A DNA stretch of 32,273 nucleotides from Pseudomonadota bacterium (GCA_021826225.1 JAKBAV010000017.1:1-32273); one strand, 5' to 3'. Positions 15,292-26,566 are shown, counted from the stretch's first letter. A program made the numbers and translations. The notes: generated by a model from the letters alone, not told the origin.

Positions 15292-18200
15292 TTACGGCAG
15301 CGTCACGGCCTTCTTCTCGCTCGATAGAGTAAGATAGACTGCCGGCACCACGAACAGCGTGAACAAGGTACCGATGGAGAGCCCCCCGGCAATCACCATG
15401 CCCATGGCGAAGCGCGACGCAGCCCCCGCCCCGGTGGCGATAATCAGCGGCACCACGCCAAGCACCATCGCCGCCGTGGTCATCAGGATCGGCCGCAAAC
15501 GGATGGAGGCGGCATGCTCGATGGCGGCGCGCTTGGTCATGCCCGCCAACCGCGCCTCATTCGCGACCTCGGTCATCAGAATACCATGCTTGGAGATCAG
15601 CCCCATCAGCGTGACGAGTCCGACCTCGGTATAGATGTTGAGCGACAGCCCGCCAAAGCCGAGATAGATGAAAATCAGCGCGCCGGCGATCGACATCGGC
15701 ACCGAAACCAGAATGATCAACGGGTCGCGGAAGGAGTTGAACAGCGCCGAAAGGGCCAGGAAGATGATCACCAGCGCGAACAGGAAGGTGAAGATGAAAC
15801 CGCTGCTGGTCTGCACATATTGCCGCAGCGGACCGCCATAGTCGATATGATCGCTCGGCGCCAGAATGGTCTTGGCGGCTTCCTGCAACGTATTCAGCGC
15901 GGAACCCTGGCTCACCCCCGGCGCCGGCACGCCCTGAATGGTGGCCGAATTCTGCTGCTGGAAATGGTTGATCGATTCAGGGATGACACTGGTCGTGATC
16001 GTGGCAATGGAGGAAAGCGGCACGTTTATGCCGTTAGCTGTGCTTATGTAATAATTTTTAAGATCCGAGAAATTAAGCCGGTCGGCCCGCTGCACCTGCG
16101 GTATCACCTTGTAGGACCGGCCATCGATGCTGAAATAATTCACGTAATTGCCGCCCAGCGCCTGAGCAAGCTGCGCGCCCACCTGCGCCATCGTCAGCCC
16201 CAGCTCGGCCGCCTTGTCACGGTTGATGATGATATTGGCTTCCGGCTGGTCTATCTTGAGGTCGCTCTGCAGGAAGATGAACTTGCCGCTCTTGAGCCCC
16301 GCCGCCAGCAACGCCTGCGCCACCGGGTATATCTGGCTCACCGGATCGGTCGATTTTATGACAAACTGCACCGGCAGGCCCTGGCTGCCCGGGAGCGGCG
16401 GCGGCTGCGCGAACACCACCTGCTGGCCGGCGATATCCTTGTTGGCCTCCTGCTGGAACAGGTTCTGGTAATAGGCCGCATTATGGCTGCGCTGGCCCCA
16501 GGGCTTCAACACCTCGCCGGTCAGGTTGAAACTGGTCGTATCGATATGAAAAACCAGCTCCAGCGCCTTTGTCTGCAGCAGCATCGCGCTCAGCTCATGG
16601 TCCCACATCGCCCGCTGGGTGAAGGTTGCGTCCGGCGATGAGGTCGCGAAGGCGAACATCACGCCCTGGTCCTCGTCCGGCGCCAGCTCGTTCTTGGCCC
16701 CCGCGGCGAGGAAATAGATGCTGACCAGGACGATGGCGGCAAAGGTCAGCGTAACCGGCACGGTCTCCAGGCTGCCGCGCAGCAGCCAGATGTAAAGCCG
16801 GTGCACCTCGGCCATGCGGGCATCGATGAAACTTACCAGCCGCGCCTCGATATCCGTGCCCTGGCGGTCAACATGTTTCAAAAACCGCGAGGACAGCATC
16901 GGCGTCAGGGTCAGGGCGATAATCGCCGATATGGTGACGGCGCCGGCGAGCGTAAACGCGAATTCGGTGAACAGCGCGCCGGTCAGCCCGCTCTGAAAGC
17001 CGATCGGCACATATACCGCGATCAGCACCGCGGTCATGGCGATGATCGGCCCGCCCAGCTCCGCCGCCGCCGCGCGCGCCGCCACCATGGGCGCCTCGCC
17101 GAGATCGAGATGCCGGTTCACGTTCTCGACCACGATGATGGCATCATCCACCACCAGCCCGATGGCGAGCACCAGCGCCAGCAGTGTGAGCAGGTTTATG
17201 GTGAAACCGAACAGCGCCATGACGGCAAACGCACCAACCAGCGAGAGCGGAATGGCGATGACCGGAATGATGACCGAGCGCGGCGAGCCCAGGAACGCGA
17301 ACACGACCAAAGTGACGATGAGCAGCGCCTCGGCCAGAGCCTGCAGCACCTCATTGATCGAGGCATGCACGAATTCAGTGGCATCGAACCCGATTTTAGC
17401 CGTAACGCCATGCGGCACATTGGCGGCGATGCCCGGGAATATCTTCCGCACCCCACCCACGACATTGAGCAGATTGGCCGCCGGCGCCACCAGAATGGCC
17501 ATGAACACCGTGTTCTGGTTGGACATGGTGACATACTGATCGTAATTATCCGAACCCAGCTCGACATCCGCGACATCACCCAGGCGGATGATGCTGCCAT
17601 TCTGGGCCTTGATGATAAGCTGGCGGAACTGTGCCACGGTGTGGATGTCGGTATCCGCCGTCAGCGTCACCTGCGTCATCTGCCCCTTGGTATTGCCGAT
17701 CGGGGCGATGAAATCATTCGCCGCCAGCGCGTTCCATACATCGGTGGGGGTCAGGCCGTAGGAGGCCAGTTTGTCCGGCTTCAGCCAGACACGCATGGCG
17801 TAGTTCTGCGCGCCGACGAGCTGCGCCTCCTGCACACCCGGCACCGCCTGCAATTGCGGCTGCACCACGCGCTCGACATAATCGGTCAGCTGGTTGCCGG
17901 ACAGCTCGGTGCTGTTGAACGACAGATACATCGCCGCCAGTGTCTGGCCGATCTGCAAGGTGAGCACCGGCTGTTGCGTGCCCTGTGGCAGCTGGTTCAG
18001 CACCGAGTTCACCTTGGCGCTGATCTCGGTCAGCGCCTTGTCCGGGTCGTAATTCAGCACGAGATTGATGGTGATGGTCGAGACACTGTTCTGGCTCGAC
18101 GAGGTCATGTAATCGATGCCGTTCACCTGGGCGACCGCCTGCTCCATCGGCGTCGTCACGAACCCCGCCACCGTATCGGGCGAGGCGCCGGGGTCGGTCG

Positions 18201-18348
18201 TGGTGATGGTGATGGTGGCACTTTCCGTCTGCGGAAACTGTTGCACCGGCAGCGAGGTCACCGCGCGCAGGCCGAGCACCAGCACCAATATGCTGACCGC
18301 GATGGACAGCACCGGCCGCGCGATGAAGAGATCGGTGAAGCGTTTCAT
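15292..18348 (-). CDS. RND multidrug efflux permease (HAE-1 family, AcrB/MexF-like)
   Basis: This is a full-length (1018 residues) inner-membrane RND pump that drives drug export with the proton gradient. MKRFTDLFIARPVLSIAVSI opens TM1, and the large periplasmic loops follow. TM4 carries the proton-relay Asp pair in LVLAIGLVVDDAIIVVENV (near residue 405), with a matching second half ending in LRPILMTTAAMVLGVVPL and FVVPAVYLTL. It starts 6 nt after the adaptor stop, so the pump is complete with its adaptor and outer membrane factor. Substrates cannot be read from sequence. A long open frame on the opposite strand is a GC-bias shadow. Confidence 0.96.
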   Translation of the reverse strand: MKRFTDLFIARPVLSIAVSILVLVLGLRAVTSLPVQQFPQTESATITITTTDPGASPDTVAGFVTTPMEQAVAQVNGIDYMTSSSQNSVSTITINLVLNYDPDKALTEISAKVNSVLNQLPQGTQQPVLTLQIGQTLAAMYLSFNSTELSGNQLTDYVERVVQPQLQAVPGVQEAQLVGAQNYAMRVWLKPDKLASYGLTPTDVWNALAANDFIAPIGNTKGQMTQVTLTADTDIHTVAQFRQLIIKAQNGSIIRLGDVADVELGSDNYDQYVTMSNQNTVFMAILVAPAANLLNVVGGVRKIFPGIAANVPHGVTAKIGFDATEFVHASINEVLQALAEALLIVTLVVFAFLGSPRSVIIPVIAIPLSLVGAFAVMALFGFTINLLTLLALVLAIGLVVDDAIIVVENVNRHLDLGEAPMVAARAAAAELGGPIIAMTAVLIAVYVPIGFQSGLTGALFTEFAFTLAGAVTISAIIALTLTPMLSSRFLKHVDRQGTDIEARLVSFIDARMAEVHRLYIWLLRGSLETVPVTLTFAAIVLVSIYFLAAGAKNELAPDEDQGVMFAFATSSPDATFTQRAMWDHELSAMLLQTKALELVFHIDTTSFNLTGEVLKPWGQRSHNAAYYQNLFQQEANKDIAGQQVVFAQPPPLPGSQGLPVQFVIKSTDPVSQIYPVAQALLAAGLKSGKFIFLQSDLKIDQPEANIIINRDKAAELGLTMAQVGAQLAQALGGNYVNYFSIDGRSYKVIPQVQRADRLNFSDLKNYYISTANGINVPLSSIATITTSVIPESINHFQQQNSATIQGVPAPGVSQGSALNTLQEAAKTILAPSDHIDYGGPLRQYVQTSSGFIFTFLFALVIIFLALSALFNSFRDPLIILVSVPMSIAGALIFIYLGFGGLSLNIYTEVGLVTLMGLISKHGILMTEVANEARLAGMTKRAAIEHAASIRLRPILMTTAAMVLGVVPLIIATGAGAASRFAMGMVIAGGLSIGTLFTLFVVPAVYLTLSSEKKAVTLP

Positions 18349-18354
18349 CGCCGG

Positions 18355-19497
18355 CTACTCATTCGCAGGGGTCGGATTGGGGTCGTTGCTCGGCAGCAGC
18401 TTGTTGTTGATGGCGACCAGCGCGCCGTTACGCAGCTTCACCTGGCCGGCCACCACCACCACATCGCCCGGCTGCACACCCGTCAGCACCGCCACCTGGT
18501 CGCCCCGCGTGTCACCGAGCGTCACGAAAACCTGATTGGCGATCAGATCCGGATTGCCCTTGGCATCCTTACCCTTGCTCACCACATAAACCGTGTCGCC
18601 ATAAGAATTATACGTGATCGCCGTCTGCGGCAAAGTTACAAAACTCTGCGGCGCCCCGGTGCTCACCGTGATCGTGCCGAACATGCCGGGCCGGAGCAGC
18701 AGCTTCGCATTATCCAGCGTGGCGCGCACGGCGATGCTGCGGGTCGCGACATCGATGCTGGAATCAAGCGCCGTGATCGTGCCGGAAAACACCTGGCCGG
18801 GATAAGCATCCACCGCCACATCCACCTTCTGCCCGACGGCAAGTTGCGAAACCGCTGCCTGCGGCAGATGGAAGTCGACATGCACCGGGTTGAGCTGCTC
18901 CAGATTCACGATTGCCGTGCCGGCGGCGAGATACTGGCCGACATTGACCAGATTGATACCAAGCCGGCCCGCAAACGGCGCGCGGATGGTCTTCTCCTGC
19001 ATGAGCGCCTGCTGTGCGGCGACCTGCGCCTGCGCCGAGGCCAGCTGCGCCCGGTCACTATCGAGCTGCGCCCGCGAAATGGCATTGGCGGCAAGCTGCT
19101 TCGCATCGCGCGCCGCGGTGATGGCGGCGAGTGCCGCCTGCGCCTGCAACTGCGCCAGCACGGCCGGATCGTTGTTTTCACGTAATGTCAGCAGCAAGGC
19201 GCCCTTACGCACATCCTGGCCGGAGGCAAAATGAATGGTATCGACAATGCCGCCGATTTCGGCGGAAATCGCCGCGCCATTCACAGCCGAGACCGAGCCG
19301 ACCGATTGCAGATTGGGCTGCCAGGGCTGCTCCCCCGCCGTCATGGTCGCCACGGTCTGCACCTGGTTGGCATAGCCCGCGAGAAACTTGGCGATCATGA
19401 TCGACTTGAACGTGCCGAAGCCGAAGACCAGAAAAAACAACAGGCCCACGGATAACAGCATGATCACCATGCGCCGGGCCGGTCTCGGTTTGCTCAT
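18355..19497 (-). CDS. RND efflux periplasmic adaptor (membrane fusion protein)
   Basis: This 380-residue adaptor links the RND pump to the outer membrane channel. It has an N-terminal anchor (MVIMLLSVGLLFFLVFGFGTF, about 10-30) and a lipoyl half GSVSAVNGAAISAEIGGIVDTI. A short alpha-hairpin follows (LAQLQAQAALAAITAARDAKQLAAN and SDRAQLASAQAQVAAQQALM), then the second lipoyl half TIRAPFAGRLGINLVNVGQYL. Beta-barrel and membrane-proximal domains complete it. I chose ATG 19497 (MSKPRPARR), with GGAAG upstream, because it leads directly into the anchor; the open frame to 19602 would overlap the outer membrane factor gene. It follows that gene by 34 bp. Confidence 0.93.
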   Translation of the reverse strand: MSKPRPARRMVIMLLSVGLLFFLVFGFGTFKSIMIAKFLAGYANQVQTVATMTAGEQPWQPNLQSVGSVSAVNGAAISAEIGGIVDTIHFASGQDVRKGALLLTLRENNDPAVLAQLQAQAALAAITAARDAKQLAANAISRAQLDSDRAQLASAQAQVAAQQALMQEKTIRAPFAGRLGINLVNVGQYLAAGTAIVNLEQLNPVHVDFHLPQAAVSQLAVGQKVDVAVDAYPGQVFSGTITALDSSIDVATRSIAVRATLDNAKLLLRPGMFGTITVSTGAPQSFVTLPQTAITYNSYGDTVYVVSKGKDAKGNPDLIANQVFVTLGDTRGDQVAVLTGVQPGDVVVVAGQVKLRNGALVAINNKLLPSNDPNPTPANE

Positions 19498-19531
19498 ATC
19501 GCCATCTTCCCTGCAATCTGCCCAAGCGCCC

Positions 19532-20998
19532 TCATGGCACAACGCCGCAGCAATCGCGCGCCACATCCGCGCGGTGCCACCAGCCGCCGCCCAGCGCCAC
19601 ATACAAAGCCGCCGTATCGGAAAGCCGCGCTGCCTGCGCCTTCACCTCGGTAATGGCGGCATTCTGCAACGCGGTCTGCGCGGTCAGCACCGTCACCAGC
19701 GACTCACCGCCGAGCTTGTATTGCGCCTGCGTCACCGCCAGGCTTTGCGCCGCGGCATCGCGCGCCGCCTGCGCGTCGGCCAGCGTCTCGCCATCATATT
19801 GCAGCGCCGCCAGCGCATCGGCCACATTCTGGAAGCCGGTGACCACCGTGTTCTGATAATTCGCCCCCGCGAGGCGCAAGGCCGCGATCTTGCCCCGGCG
19901 GTTGGCGGCGAGCTGGCCGCCCTCGAATATCGGCTGCGACAGGCCGGACACCAGATTCCACAGCAAGGTCTGCGGCGTAAACAACGTGTCGGGCGAGAGC
20001 GATGAGTGACCGATTTCCCCCGACAGCGTGATCTGCGGCAGCATCTGCGCATCGGCGATGCCGACATTGGCGCTCGCGACATGCAGCTGCGCCGAGGCCG
20101 CGCGAATATCCGGCCGCTGCGCGACAATCGCCGATGGCAGGCTCACCGGCACGTCCCGCGGCAGGGTGAGCCCGGCAAGTGTCAATACCGGTGGCGGCGC
20201 ATTGCCGGGAAACGTCCCCTCATAGGCGGCAAGCTGGTTCTGCTCCTGCGCCAGCTGCGCCTCAAGCGGCGGCAGGGTGGTTTCCGCTTGCGCCAGCTGC
20301 GCCTGCTGCTGCAGCACCTGCGCCCCGGAAGCTCCACCCAGAGCCTGCTGCGCCTGCAGAATATCCAGCATCTGGCGCTCGGCGCCGATCACCTGGCTGG
20401 TGGCGTCGATCTGCGCCTGGAGTGAGGCAAGCTGCACCGCGGCCGTGACGATATTGCCGGTCAGCGAGAGATACGCCGCCTCCAGCTCATCGCGCTGATA
20501 GGCCGCCTGCGCCCGCAGCCCCTCGATATTGCGCCGCGAGGCGCCCCACAGATCAACCGCATAGGAAACCGAAAGCGAGGCATTATACAGCGTGTAGGGG
20601 CGAATCCGGCCACTGCCGCCGCCAAATGTGGCAAGCTGGGCCGAGGATGGCTGCTCGCGCTGCGCCCCAAGCGCGCCCGTTATCGTGGGCGAGAGCACGC
20701 CATAGGCGCCGCGCAGATTCTCCTGCGCCTCCACCAGGCTGGCCTGGGCCGCCGTGAGGTTGGGATTATTGGCCACCGCATTGGCAATAAGCGCGTTCAG
20801 CACCGGGCTTTTATAAAGCGTCCACCAATCCCCGGCGATATCGGCTCCCGGCGTGAACTGCTGGGCCGTATTGCCGGCCGGAACCGCCAGCCTCGCATCC
20901 GGCGCGGCGGGGACATGAAAATTCGGCCCCACCTCGCAGCCTTGCAGCGTGGCGAGAAGCCCCAGCCCGGAAATGATTTGGAAACCCGTTGGTTTCAT
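19532..20998 (-). CDS. NodT/OprM-type outer membrane efflux lipoprotein
   Basis: This 488-residue outer membrane factor is TolC-like and forms the exit duct of the efflux complex. The signal peptide ends in a lipobox (LQGC, Cys21), so it is probably a lipoprotein of the NodT/OprM class, and CEVGPNFHVP right after the Cys is typical. Two repeats of long coiled helices follow, for example ALIANAVANNPNLTAAQASL and DALAALQYDGETLADAQAAR. SVSYAVDLWGASRR (about 138-151) and LRRDVPVSLPS-like blocks match the family. It is the first gene of the efflux operon and lies divergent from tetR. Confidence 0.94.
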   Translation of the reverse strand: MKPTGFQIISGLGLLATLQGCEVGPNFHVPAAPDARLAVPAGNTAQQFTPGADIAGDWWTLYKSPVLNALIANAVANNPNLTAAQASLVEAQENLRGAYGVLSPTITGALGAQREQPSSAQLATFGGGSGRIRPYTLYNASLSVSYAVDLWGASRRNIEGLRAQAAYQRDELEAAYLSLTGNIVTAAVQLASLQAQIDATSQVIGAERQMLDILQAQQALGGASGAQVLQQQAQLAQAETTLPPLEAQLAQEQNQLAAYEGTFPGNAPPPVLTLAGLTLPRDVPVSLPSAIVAQRPDIRAASAQLHVASANVGIADAQMLPQITLSGEIGHSSLSPDTLFTPQTLLWNLVSGLSQPIFEGGQLAANRRGKIAALRLAGANYQNTVVTGFQNVADALAALQYDGETLADAQAARDAAAQSLAVTQAQYKLGGESLVTVLTAQTALQNAAITEVKAQAARLSDTAALYVALGGGWWHRADVARDCCGVVP

Positions 20999-21042
20999 GA
21001 TTTCGAGGTACCGGGCTTTATCCGTAGCGTCAAGTTCAGGGA

Positions 21043-21072
21043 CTTATGCACATTCTGCAATGGATACCGCAA
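21043..21072 (-). promoter_or_regulatory. Candidate promoter of the RND efflux operon
   Basis: On the minus strand TTGCGG (21072-21067), an 18-bp spacer and CATAAG (21048-21043) match the sigma-70 consensus at 4/6 each. Transcription would start near 21036, giving a 5' leader of about 37 nt. The -35 touches the 22-bp palindrome, so a bound repressor would be expected to block it. Confidence 0.4.
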
Positions 21073-21093
21073 TGGAAACTTGCAGGTTTCCAT
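21072..21093. promoter_or_regulatory. 22-bp inverted repeat, candidate TetR operator
   Basis: ATGGAAAC and GTTTCCAT form perfect 8-bp arms around TTGCAG. The site sits in the divergent region between the TetR gene and the efflux operon, and the spacer is also the proposed tetR -35. A second, wider pair, ATTCTGCA (21052-21059) and TGCAGAAT (21098-21105), flanks it symmetrically. Confidence 0.65.
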
Positions 21094-21108
21094 ATTATGC
21101 AGAATAAT
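21080..21108 (+). promoter_or_regulatory. Candidate tetR promoter giving a leaderless transcript
   Basis: TTGCAG (21080-21085), a 17-bp spacer and AATAAT (21103-21108, 5/6 match) are placed so that transcription would begin at or next to the ATG at 21115. No Shine-Dalgarno sequence precedes that ATG, which agrees with a leaderless mRNA. Confidence 0.4.
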
Positions 21109-21114
21109 GCCTGC

Positions 21115-21789
21115 ATGTCAGAGCAGATGCGCAAACGTGGTCACAAGGGTGAGCAGGCCTCACGCCTCACGGCGCTGATCGAGGCGGCGGAGGCCGTGTT
21201 CCTGCAAAAAGGCTATCATGCGGCCACCATGAACGATGTCGCCAAGGCGGCCGGCATGTCCAAAAAAACCGTCTATGAGCTGGTCGAATCCAAAATCGAC
21301 CTGTTTTTCAGCATCCTCGCGGACCACCACGAAAAGATCGTTTTTCCCAGCCCCGAGCCAGGCTGGAGCGCCGCCGACATGCTCAGCGCCAACCTGCTCT
21401 GCCTGGGGCGCTTCCTGCTCGCCCCGGTACAGATCGCGTTGATCCGGCTGATCATGGCGGAATATACGCATAGTCCGGATTTTGGCCGGGAATTTCTGCG
21501 TAACCGCGTGGCCCGGGCCAAGGCCCGGCTGGAGGATACGCTCTCCAGCCTCGCCTGCCCCGCCTTATCCGCCGCCCAGGCCAAGGAGATGAGCGCCCTG
21601 CTGTTCGGCATGGCGCTGGGGGAATTCCACATCGCCGCCCTGATCGGCTTTCGCCCGCCGCCCAGCCGCCAGGCGCTGGAGGCGCGCGTCCGCCGCGCCG
21701 TGGAGATCTTCCTCGCCGGCTGCGCTCCAGCCAAACCCGGAATCACCCCCCCGTCAGCGACATGTGGCGCGCCACGGCCTGGCGCGTGA
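21115..21789 (+). CDS. TetR family transcriptional repressor of the efflux operon
   Basis: This 224-residue TetR/AcrR regulator has an N-terminal DNA-binding domain: [49 protein letters not shown], with the HTH at about residues 34-53. The C-terminal ligand domain includes [23 protein letters not shown] and [15 protein letters not shown]-like helices. I chose ATG 21115; the frame is open back to 21046, but those codons overlap the operator. It is divergent from the RND operon and most likely represses it, as in many such pairs, with drug binding as inducer. Its 3' end overlaps moaA tail-to-tail by 47 nt. Confidence 0.92.
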   Translation: MSEQMRKRGHKGEQASRLTALIEAAEAVFLQKGYHAATMNDVAKAAGMSKKTVYELVESKIDLFFSILADHHEKIVFPSPEPGWSAADMLSANLLCLGRFLLAPVQIALIRLIMAEYTHSPDFGREFLRNRVARAKARLEDTLSSLACPALSAAQAKEMSALLFGMALGEFHIAALIGFRPPPSRQALEARVRRAVEIFLAGCAPAKPGITPPSATCGAPRPGA

Positions 21790-22714
21790 TGTCGAATTCA
21801 TGCCCCTTGGGTTTCCGCGCGATGGCGGCGTGAATCGCGGCTTCCAGCCCCGCATCATCCGCACTGGCGCGTAACGGCGCGCGCAAATCCGCCGCATCAT
21901 CCTGGCCCAGGCACATATAGAGCGTGCCGGTGCAGGTCAGCCGCACGCGGTTGCAGTCATCGCAAAAATGGTTCGAGAGCGGGGTGATGAAGCCGATCCG
22001 GCTCCCGGTCTCAGCCACGTCCCAATAACGCGCTGGCCCGCCCGTGGCGTGGCCACTACGGGTCAACGTCCACTCCCGGCTTAACCGCCGCTGCACGCCA
22101 TCCAGCGGCAGATGCGTCTCGGCGCGATGCGCCACCTCGCCCATCGGCATGGTCTCGATCAGGCATAAATCAAACCCGCGCCCCCCGCACCAGGCCAGCA
22201 TAAGCGATATCTCGTCCTCATTTACGCCCCGCATCGCCACCATGTTGATCTTCACCGCCAGCCCCGCCGCACGCGCCGCCTCGATACCCTCCAGCACCTG
22301 GCCGAGCCGCCCCCAGCGCGTGATTTCCGCGAATTTCCGCTCATCTAGCGTATCCAGGCTGACATTGATGCGCTTCACCCCGGCCGCCCGGAGCGCCGCC
22401 GCATGCCGCGCGAGCTGCGCGCCGTTGGTGGTCAGCGTCAGCTCCTCCAGTCCCTGGCCAAGCCGCGCGCCCACGCACCCGATCAGCCCCAGCACGCCCT
22501 TACGCACCAGCGGCTCGCCGCCGGTGAAGCGCAGTTTTTTCACCCCCAGCCGGATGAACGCGGCGCAGAGCCGCTCCAGCTCCTCCAGTGTCAGCAGCTC
22601 CGCCTTCGGCAGGAAGGTCATATCCTCCGCCATGCAATAGACGCAGCGAAAATCGCAGCGATCCGTAACGGAGACGCGCAGATAGCTAATGGTCCTGCCA
22701 AACGGGTCGATCAT
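21743..22714 (-). CDS. moaA: GTP 3',8-cyclase MoaA (molybdenum cofactor, radical SAM)
   Basis: MoaA converts GTP to 3',8-cH2GTP, the first step of molybdopterin synthesis. The 323-residue protein has the radical SAM cluster CDFRCVYC (Cys20, Cys24, Cys27) and [11 protein letters not shown]. It also has the second Fe-S cluster region [20 protein letters not shown] and the conserved C-terminal Gly-Gly that inserts into the active site. I chose ATG 22714 ([13 protein letters not shown]), the normal family start; an open frame to 22855 runs into the VOC gene. No other moa genes are nearby. The 3' end overlaps the convergent tetR. Confidence 0.97.
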   Translation of the reverse strand: MIDPFGRTISYLRVSVTDRCDFRCVYCMAEDMTFLPKAELLTLEELERLCAAFIRLGVKKLRFTGGEPLVRKGVLGLIGCVGARLGQGLEELTLTTNGAQLARHAAALRAAGVKRINVSLDTLDERKFAEITRWGRLGQVLEGIEAARAAGLAVKINMVAMRGVNEDEISLMLAWCGGRGFDLCLIETMPMGEVAHRAETHLPLDGVQRRLSREWTLTRSGHATGGPARYWDVAETGSRIGFITPLSNHFCDDCNRVRLTCTGTLYMCLGQDDAADLRAPLRASADDAGLEAAIHAAIARKPKGHEFDITRQAVARHMSLTGG

Positions 22715-22811
22715 GCGCCTAATTTCGGACCGGTTCGGCGCGGATGCAAGGGCCCATGCTTGCCCGCGCCGCCGCGCCCGCCTAGCCTCCACCAAAACAG
22801 GGAGCACGCCC

Positions 22812-23234
22812 ATGAGCACGCACACGCCAGCGGCCATCACCATGACCAACTTCAAACTCGTGGTGGGCGATCTGGCCGCCGCCGAGCGGTTCTACACGGC
22901 AATGGGCATGAAACCCGTAAGCCGGAATACCGGCGGCGATGCCGAGGTGCGGCAGACGCAATGCTGGATGTCCGAAACCGGCGGCGGAAACGCCTTCACG
23001 CTCATCCTCACGCAATTTCTTGCCTTGCCGCCGCCGCGCAAGCCGGTCTATCCCGGCGAGATCTGGCTGGTTTTCACCGTTCCGGATGTCGATGCCATGG
23101 TGGCATTGGTCGCGCGCGAGGGCGGCAGCATCCTGCGCCCTGGCGAGAATATCCTGGACCACAACGTCCGCGCCGCCGTCGTCGCCGATCCGGAAGGCCA
23201 TCCCATTGAGCTGGTCGGCCCGCTACGAGGCTAA
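22812..23234 (+). CDS. VOC superfamily (glyoxalase/bleomycin-resistance fold) protein
   Basis: This 140-residue protein has the vicinal oxygen chelate fold: [26 protein letters not shown] opens the first module, and [27 protein letters not shown] with [15 protein letters not shown] forms the second. PEGHPIEL ends in the usual metal-ligand Glu. The family includes glyoxalase I, dioxygenases and antibiotic-binding proteins, so the reaction is not predictable. ATG 22812 has GGGAG about 8 nt upstream. It is divergent from moaA and convergent with DUF3553, 7 bp apart. Confidence 0.85.
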   Translation: MSTHTPAAITMTNFKLVVGDLAAAERFYTAMGMKPVSRNTGGDAEVRQTQCWMSETGGGNAFTLILTQFLALPPPRKPVYPGEIWLVFTVPDVDAMVALVAREGGSILRPGENILDHNVRAAVVADPEGHPIELVGPLRG

Positions 23235-23241
23235 ATCTAAA

Positions 23242-23433
23242 CTAATCCACTTCCGCCGGTTCCAGCGCCACCACAGCGGTATCCACCAGCACCTTGCCGG
23301 CATGCTCGAACATCACGGTCACACGGTTGCCGATGGCGCTCTGCACCTGGCCGAGCCCCCAATCGGGCTGCCTTGGGTGGCGCACGTAATCGCCGGGCGC
23401 GAAGTCAGAGCGATCCACCACAGGCCTCGACAT
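23242..23433 (-). CDS. Small DUF3553-like protein
   Basis: This is a 63-residue protein resembling DUF3553: FAPGDYVRHPRQPDWGLGQV, then a short beta-rich end VTVMFEHAGKVLVDTAVVALEP. The pattern recalls small beta-barrel modules of the CarD/PcrA-tail type that bind RNA polymerase or helicase partners; that is inference from similarity of pattern. The start lies inside the 3' end of the pseudouridine synthase gene (29-nt overlap), so translation is probably coupled. It is the last gene of the yqeY-dnaG-rpoD series. Confidence 0.7.
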   Translation of the reverse strand: MSRPVVDRSDFAPGDYVRHPRQPDWGLGQVQSAIGNRVTVMFEHAGKVLVDTAVVALEPAEVD

Positions 23434-24058
23434 TTTCCCGCATATGGGCGGGCACCGGCGCCGTCGCGGTGGCCTGCGGCGGCGTAGGCAGGGCAATGGC
23501 CCGGGCCAGAAGCTGCATTTGTCCGGCACCACCGCCATACACCGCATCCCCCAGTATGGGGTGCCCGAGCAGCGCCGCATGCGCGCGGATCTGGTGTGTC
23601 CGTCCGGTTTTCGGCGTGAACTCCACCAGCGCCATGCCGGGCCCCGTGCCCAGCACGCGCCAATGCGTCACCGCGCTCTGCCCGGCCGGGTCCGGCACCA
23701 TCTTCCAGGCGCGCTCGATCGTCTGCTTGGCGAGCGGCGCGTCGATAACCCCCGCCGCCTCGGCCGGCACGCCGGACAGCACCGCCCAATAGGTTTTATG
23801 CACCTCGCCCGCCGCGAAAGCCGCCTGCGCCTGGAGCAGGAACTCCTTCTTCAGCGCGATCACCAGGCAGCCGGCGGTATCCTGGTCCAGCCGGTGCGCC
23901 AGCCACGGCCCCTGCCGCCCCCTGCGCCAGCGCTGAAAAAAATCCTCGACACTCGCCCCGCCGGCACGGCCCGGATGCACCGGCAGGCCGGATGGCTTGT
24001 CGATGATCAGAAACGCTCGGTCCCGCACCAGAACCGGCGGCGGCTCAGGCTTTGACAT
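23405..24058 (-). CDS. RluA family RNA pseudouridine synthase
   Basis: This 217-residue pseudouridine synthase has the catalytic motif HRLDQDTAG, with Asp58 as nucleophile. FLIIDKPSGLPVHPG opens the domain and TGRTHQIRAHAALLGHPILGD is the later conserved motif. It lacks an N-terminal S4 domain, like RluA, TruC and similar small enzymes. The target uridine in rRNA or tRNA is not predictable. It overlaps the GNAT gene by 14 nt upstream and DUF3553 by 29 nt downstream, in a tightly packed downstream extension of the rpoD operon. Confidence 0.92.
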   Translation of the reverse strand: MSKPEPPPVLVRDRAFLIIDKPSGLPVHPGRAGGASVEDFFQRWRRGRQGPWLAHRLDQDTAGCLVIALKKEFLLQAQAAFAAGEVHKTYWAVLSGVPAEAAGVIDAPLAKQTIERAWKMVPDPAGQSAVTHWRVLGTGPGMALVEFTPKTGRTHQIRAHAALLGHPILGDAVYGGGAGQMQLLARAIALPTPPQATATAPVPAHMRENVEACGGSL

Positions 24059-24641
24059 GGGCCGGAACGGTCAGGCCGAGCCGCACCGGAATATCCCATT
24101 CCTCGCGCGCCCGCCGGTATTCGCGGAACCCGGCCGCCAGGTAATTGGGCAAAGCGCGCGGATGGTCGGCGGTGCAGGTATTCACCGTCATGCCGCCCAA
24201 CCCCACGGCGCCGCAAAACACCGAATCGACCGCCGCATCGAGCAGCAGCCGCCCCAACCCTTGCCCCATAAACCCTTGGCGCAGTCCAAAATAATTGAGA
24301 TTCACAAAGGGCCAATAGCCGGCATCGGTCTCATAGAACCCGGCTACCTCACCCTGCACCCGCAGCACGGACACGCTCACCGTGGGGCTCGCAAGGTGCC
24401 GCGCCAGCATGTCATCGGGCATCATGCGGCGCAGCCACCACAGCCAGGGCGCACCGATTTCATTATACAGCGCCCGGTACGCCGCCACATCCAGCCGCTC
24501 CCGCGTGAGGCTGGCCCCCTTGGGCAACACCGCATCCGGGCGCAATGGCGGCTTCGTCATCCGCAAAAATACCACGGTCACCACCGCCCGCTCGGTCATC
24601 TCGCCATCGGCCGGGCGGGCATAGTCCATCATGTTGCCCAT
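24045..24641 (-). CDS. GNAT family N-acetyltransferase
   Basis: This 198-residue GNAT protein carries the acetyl-CoA motif A as LRQGFMGQGLGRLLLDAAVDSVF and the strand before it as VNLNYFGL. YNEIGAPWLWWLRRMMPDDML in the N-terminal half is characteristic of a GNAT subgroup, but I do not know its substrate. The ATG at 24641 is used here; an internal ATG at 24599 is possible. It begins 11 bp after the rpoD stop and overlaps rluA by 14 nt, so it is likely a passenger of the rpoD operon. Confidence 0.85.
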   Translation of the reverse strand: MGNMMDYARPADGEMTERAVVTVVFLRMTKPPLRPDAVLPKGASLTRERLDVAAYRALYNEIGAPWLWWLRRMMPDDMLARHLASPTVSVSVLRVQGEVAGFYETDAGYWPFVNLNYFGLRQGFMGQGLGRLLLDAAVDSVFCGAVGLGGMTVNTCTADHPRALPNYLAAGFREYRRAREEWDIPVRLGLTVPAHVKA

Positions 24642-24652
24642 AACCGCCCTGC

Positions 24653-26566
<1,914 letters not shown>

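Noticed and set aside
16801-19185. A 794-codon open frame on the plus strand, antisense to the efflux permease and adaptor
   Set aside because: Its product is Arg/His/Gln-rich with no domain. It mirrors the codon bias of the clear RND genes on the minus strand.
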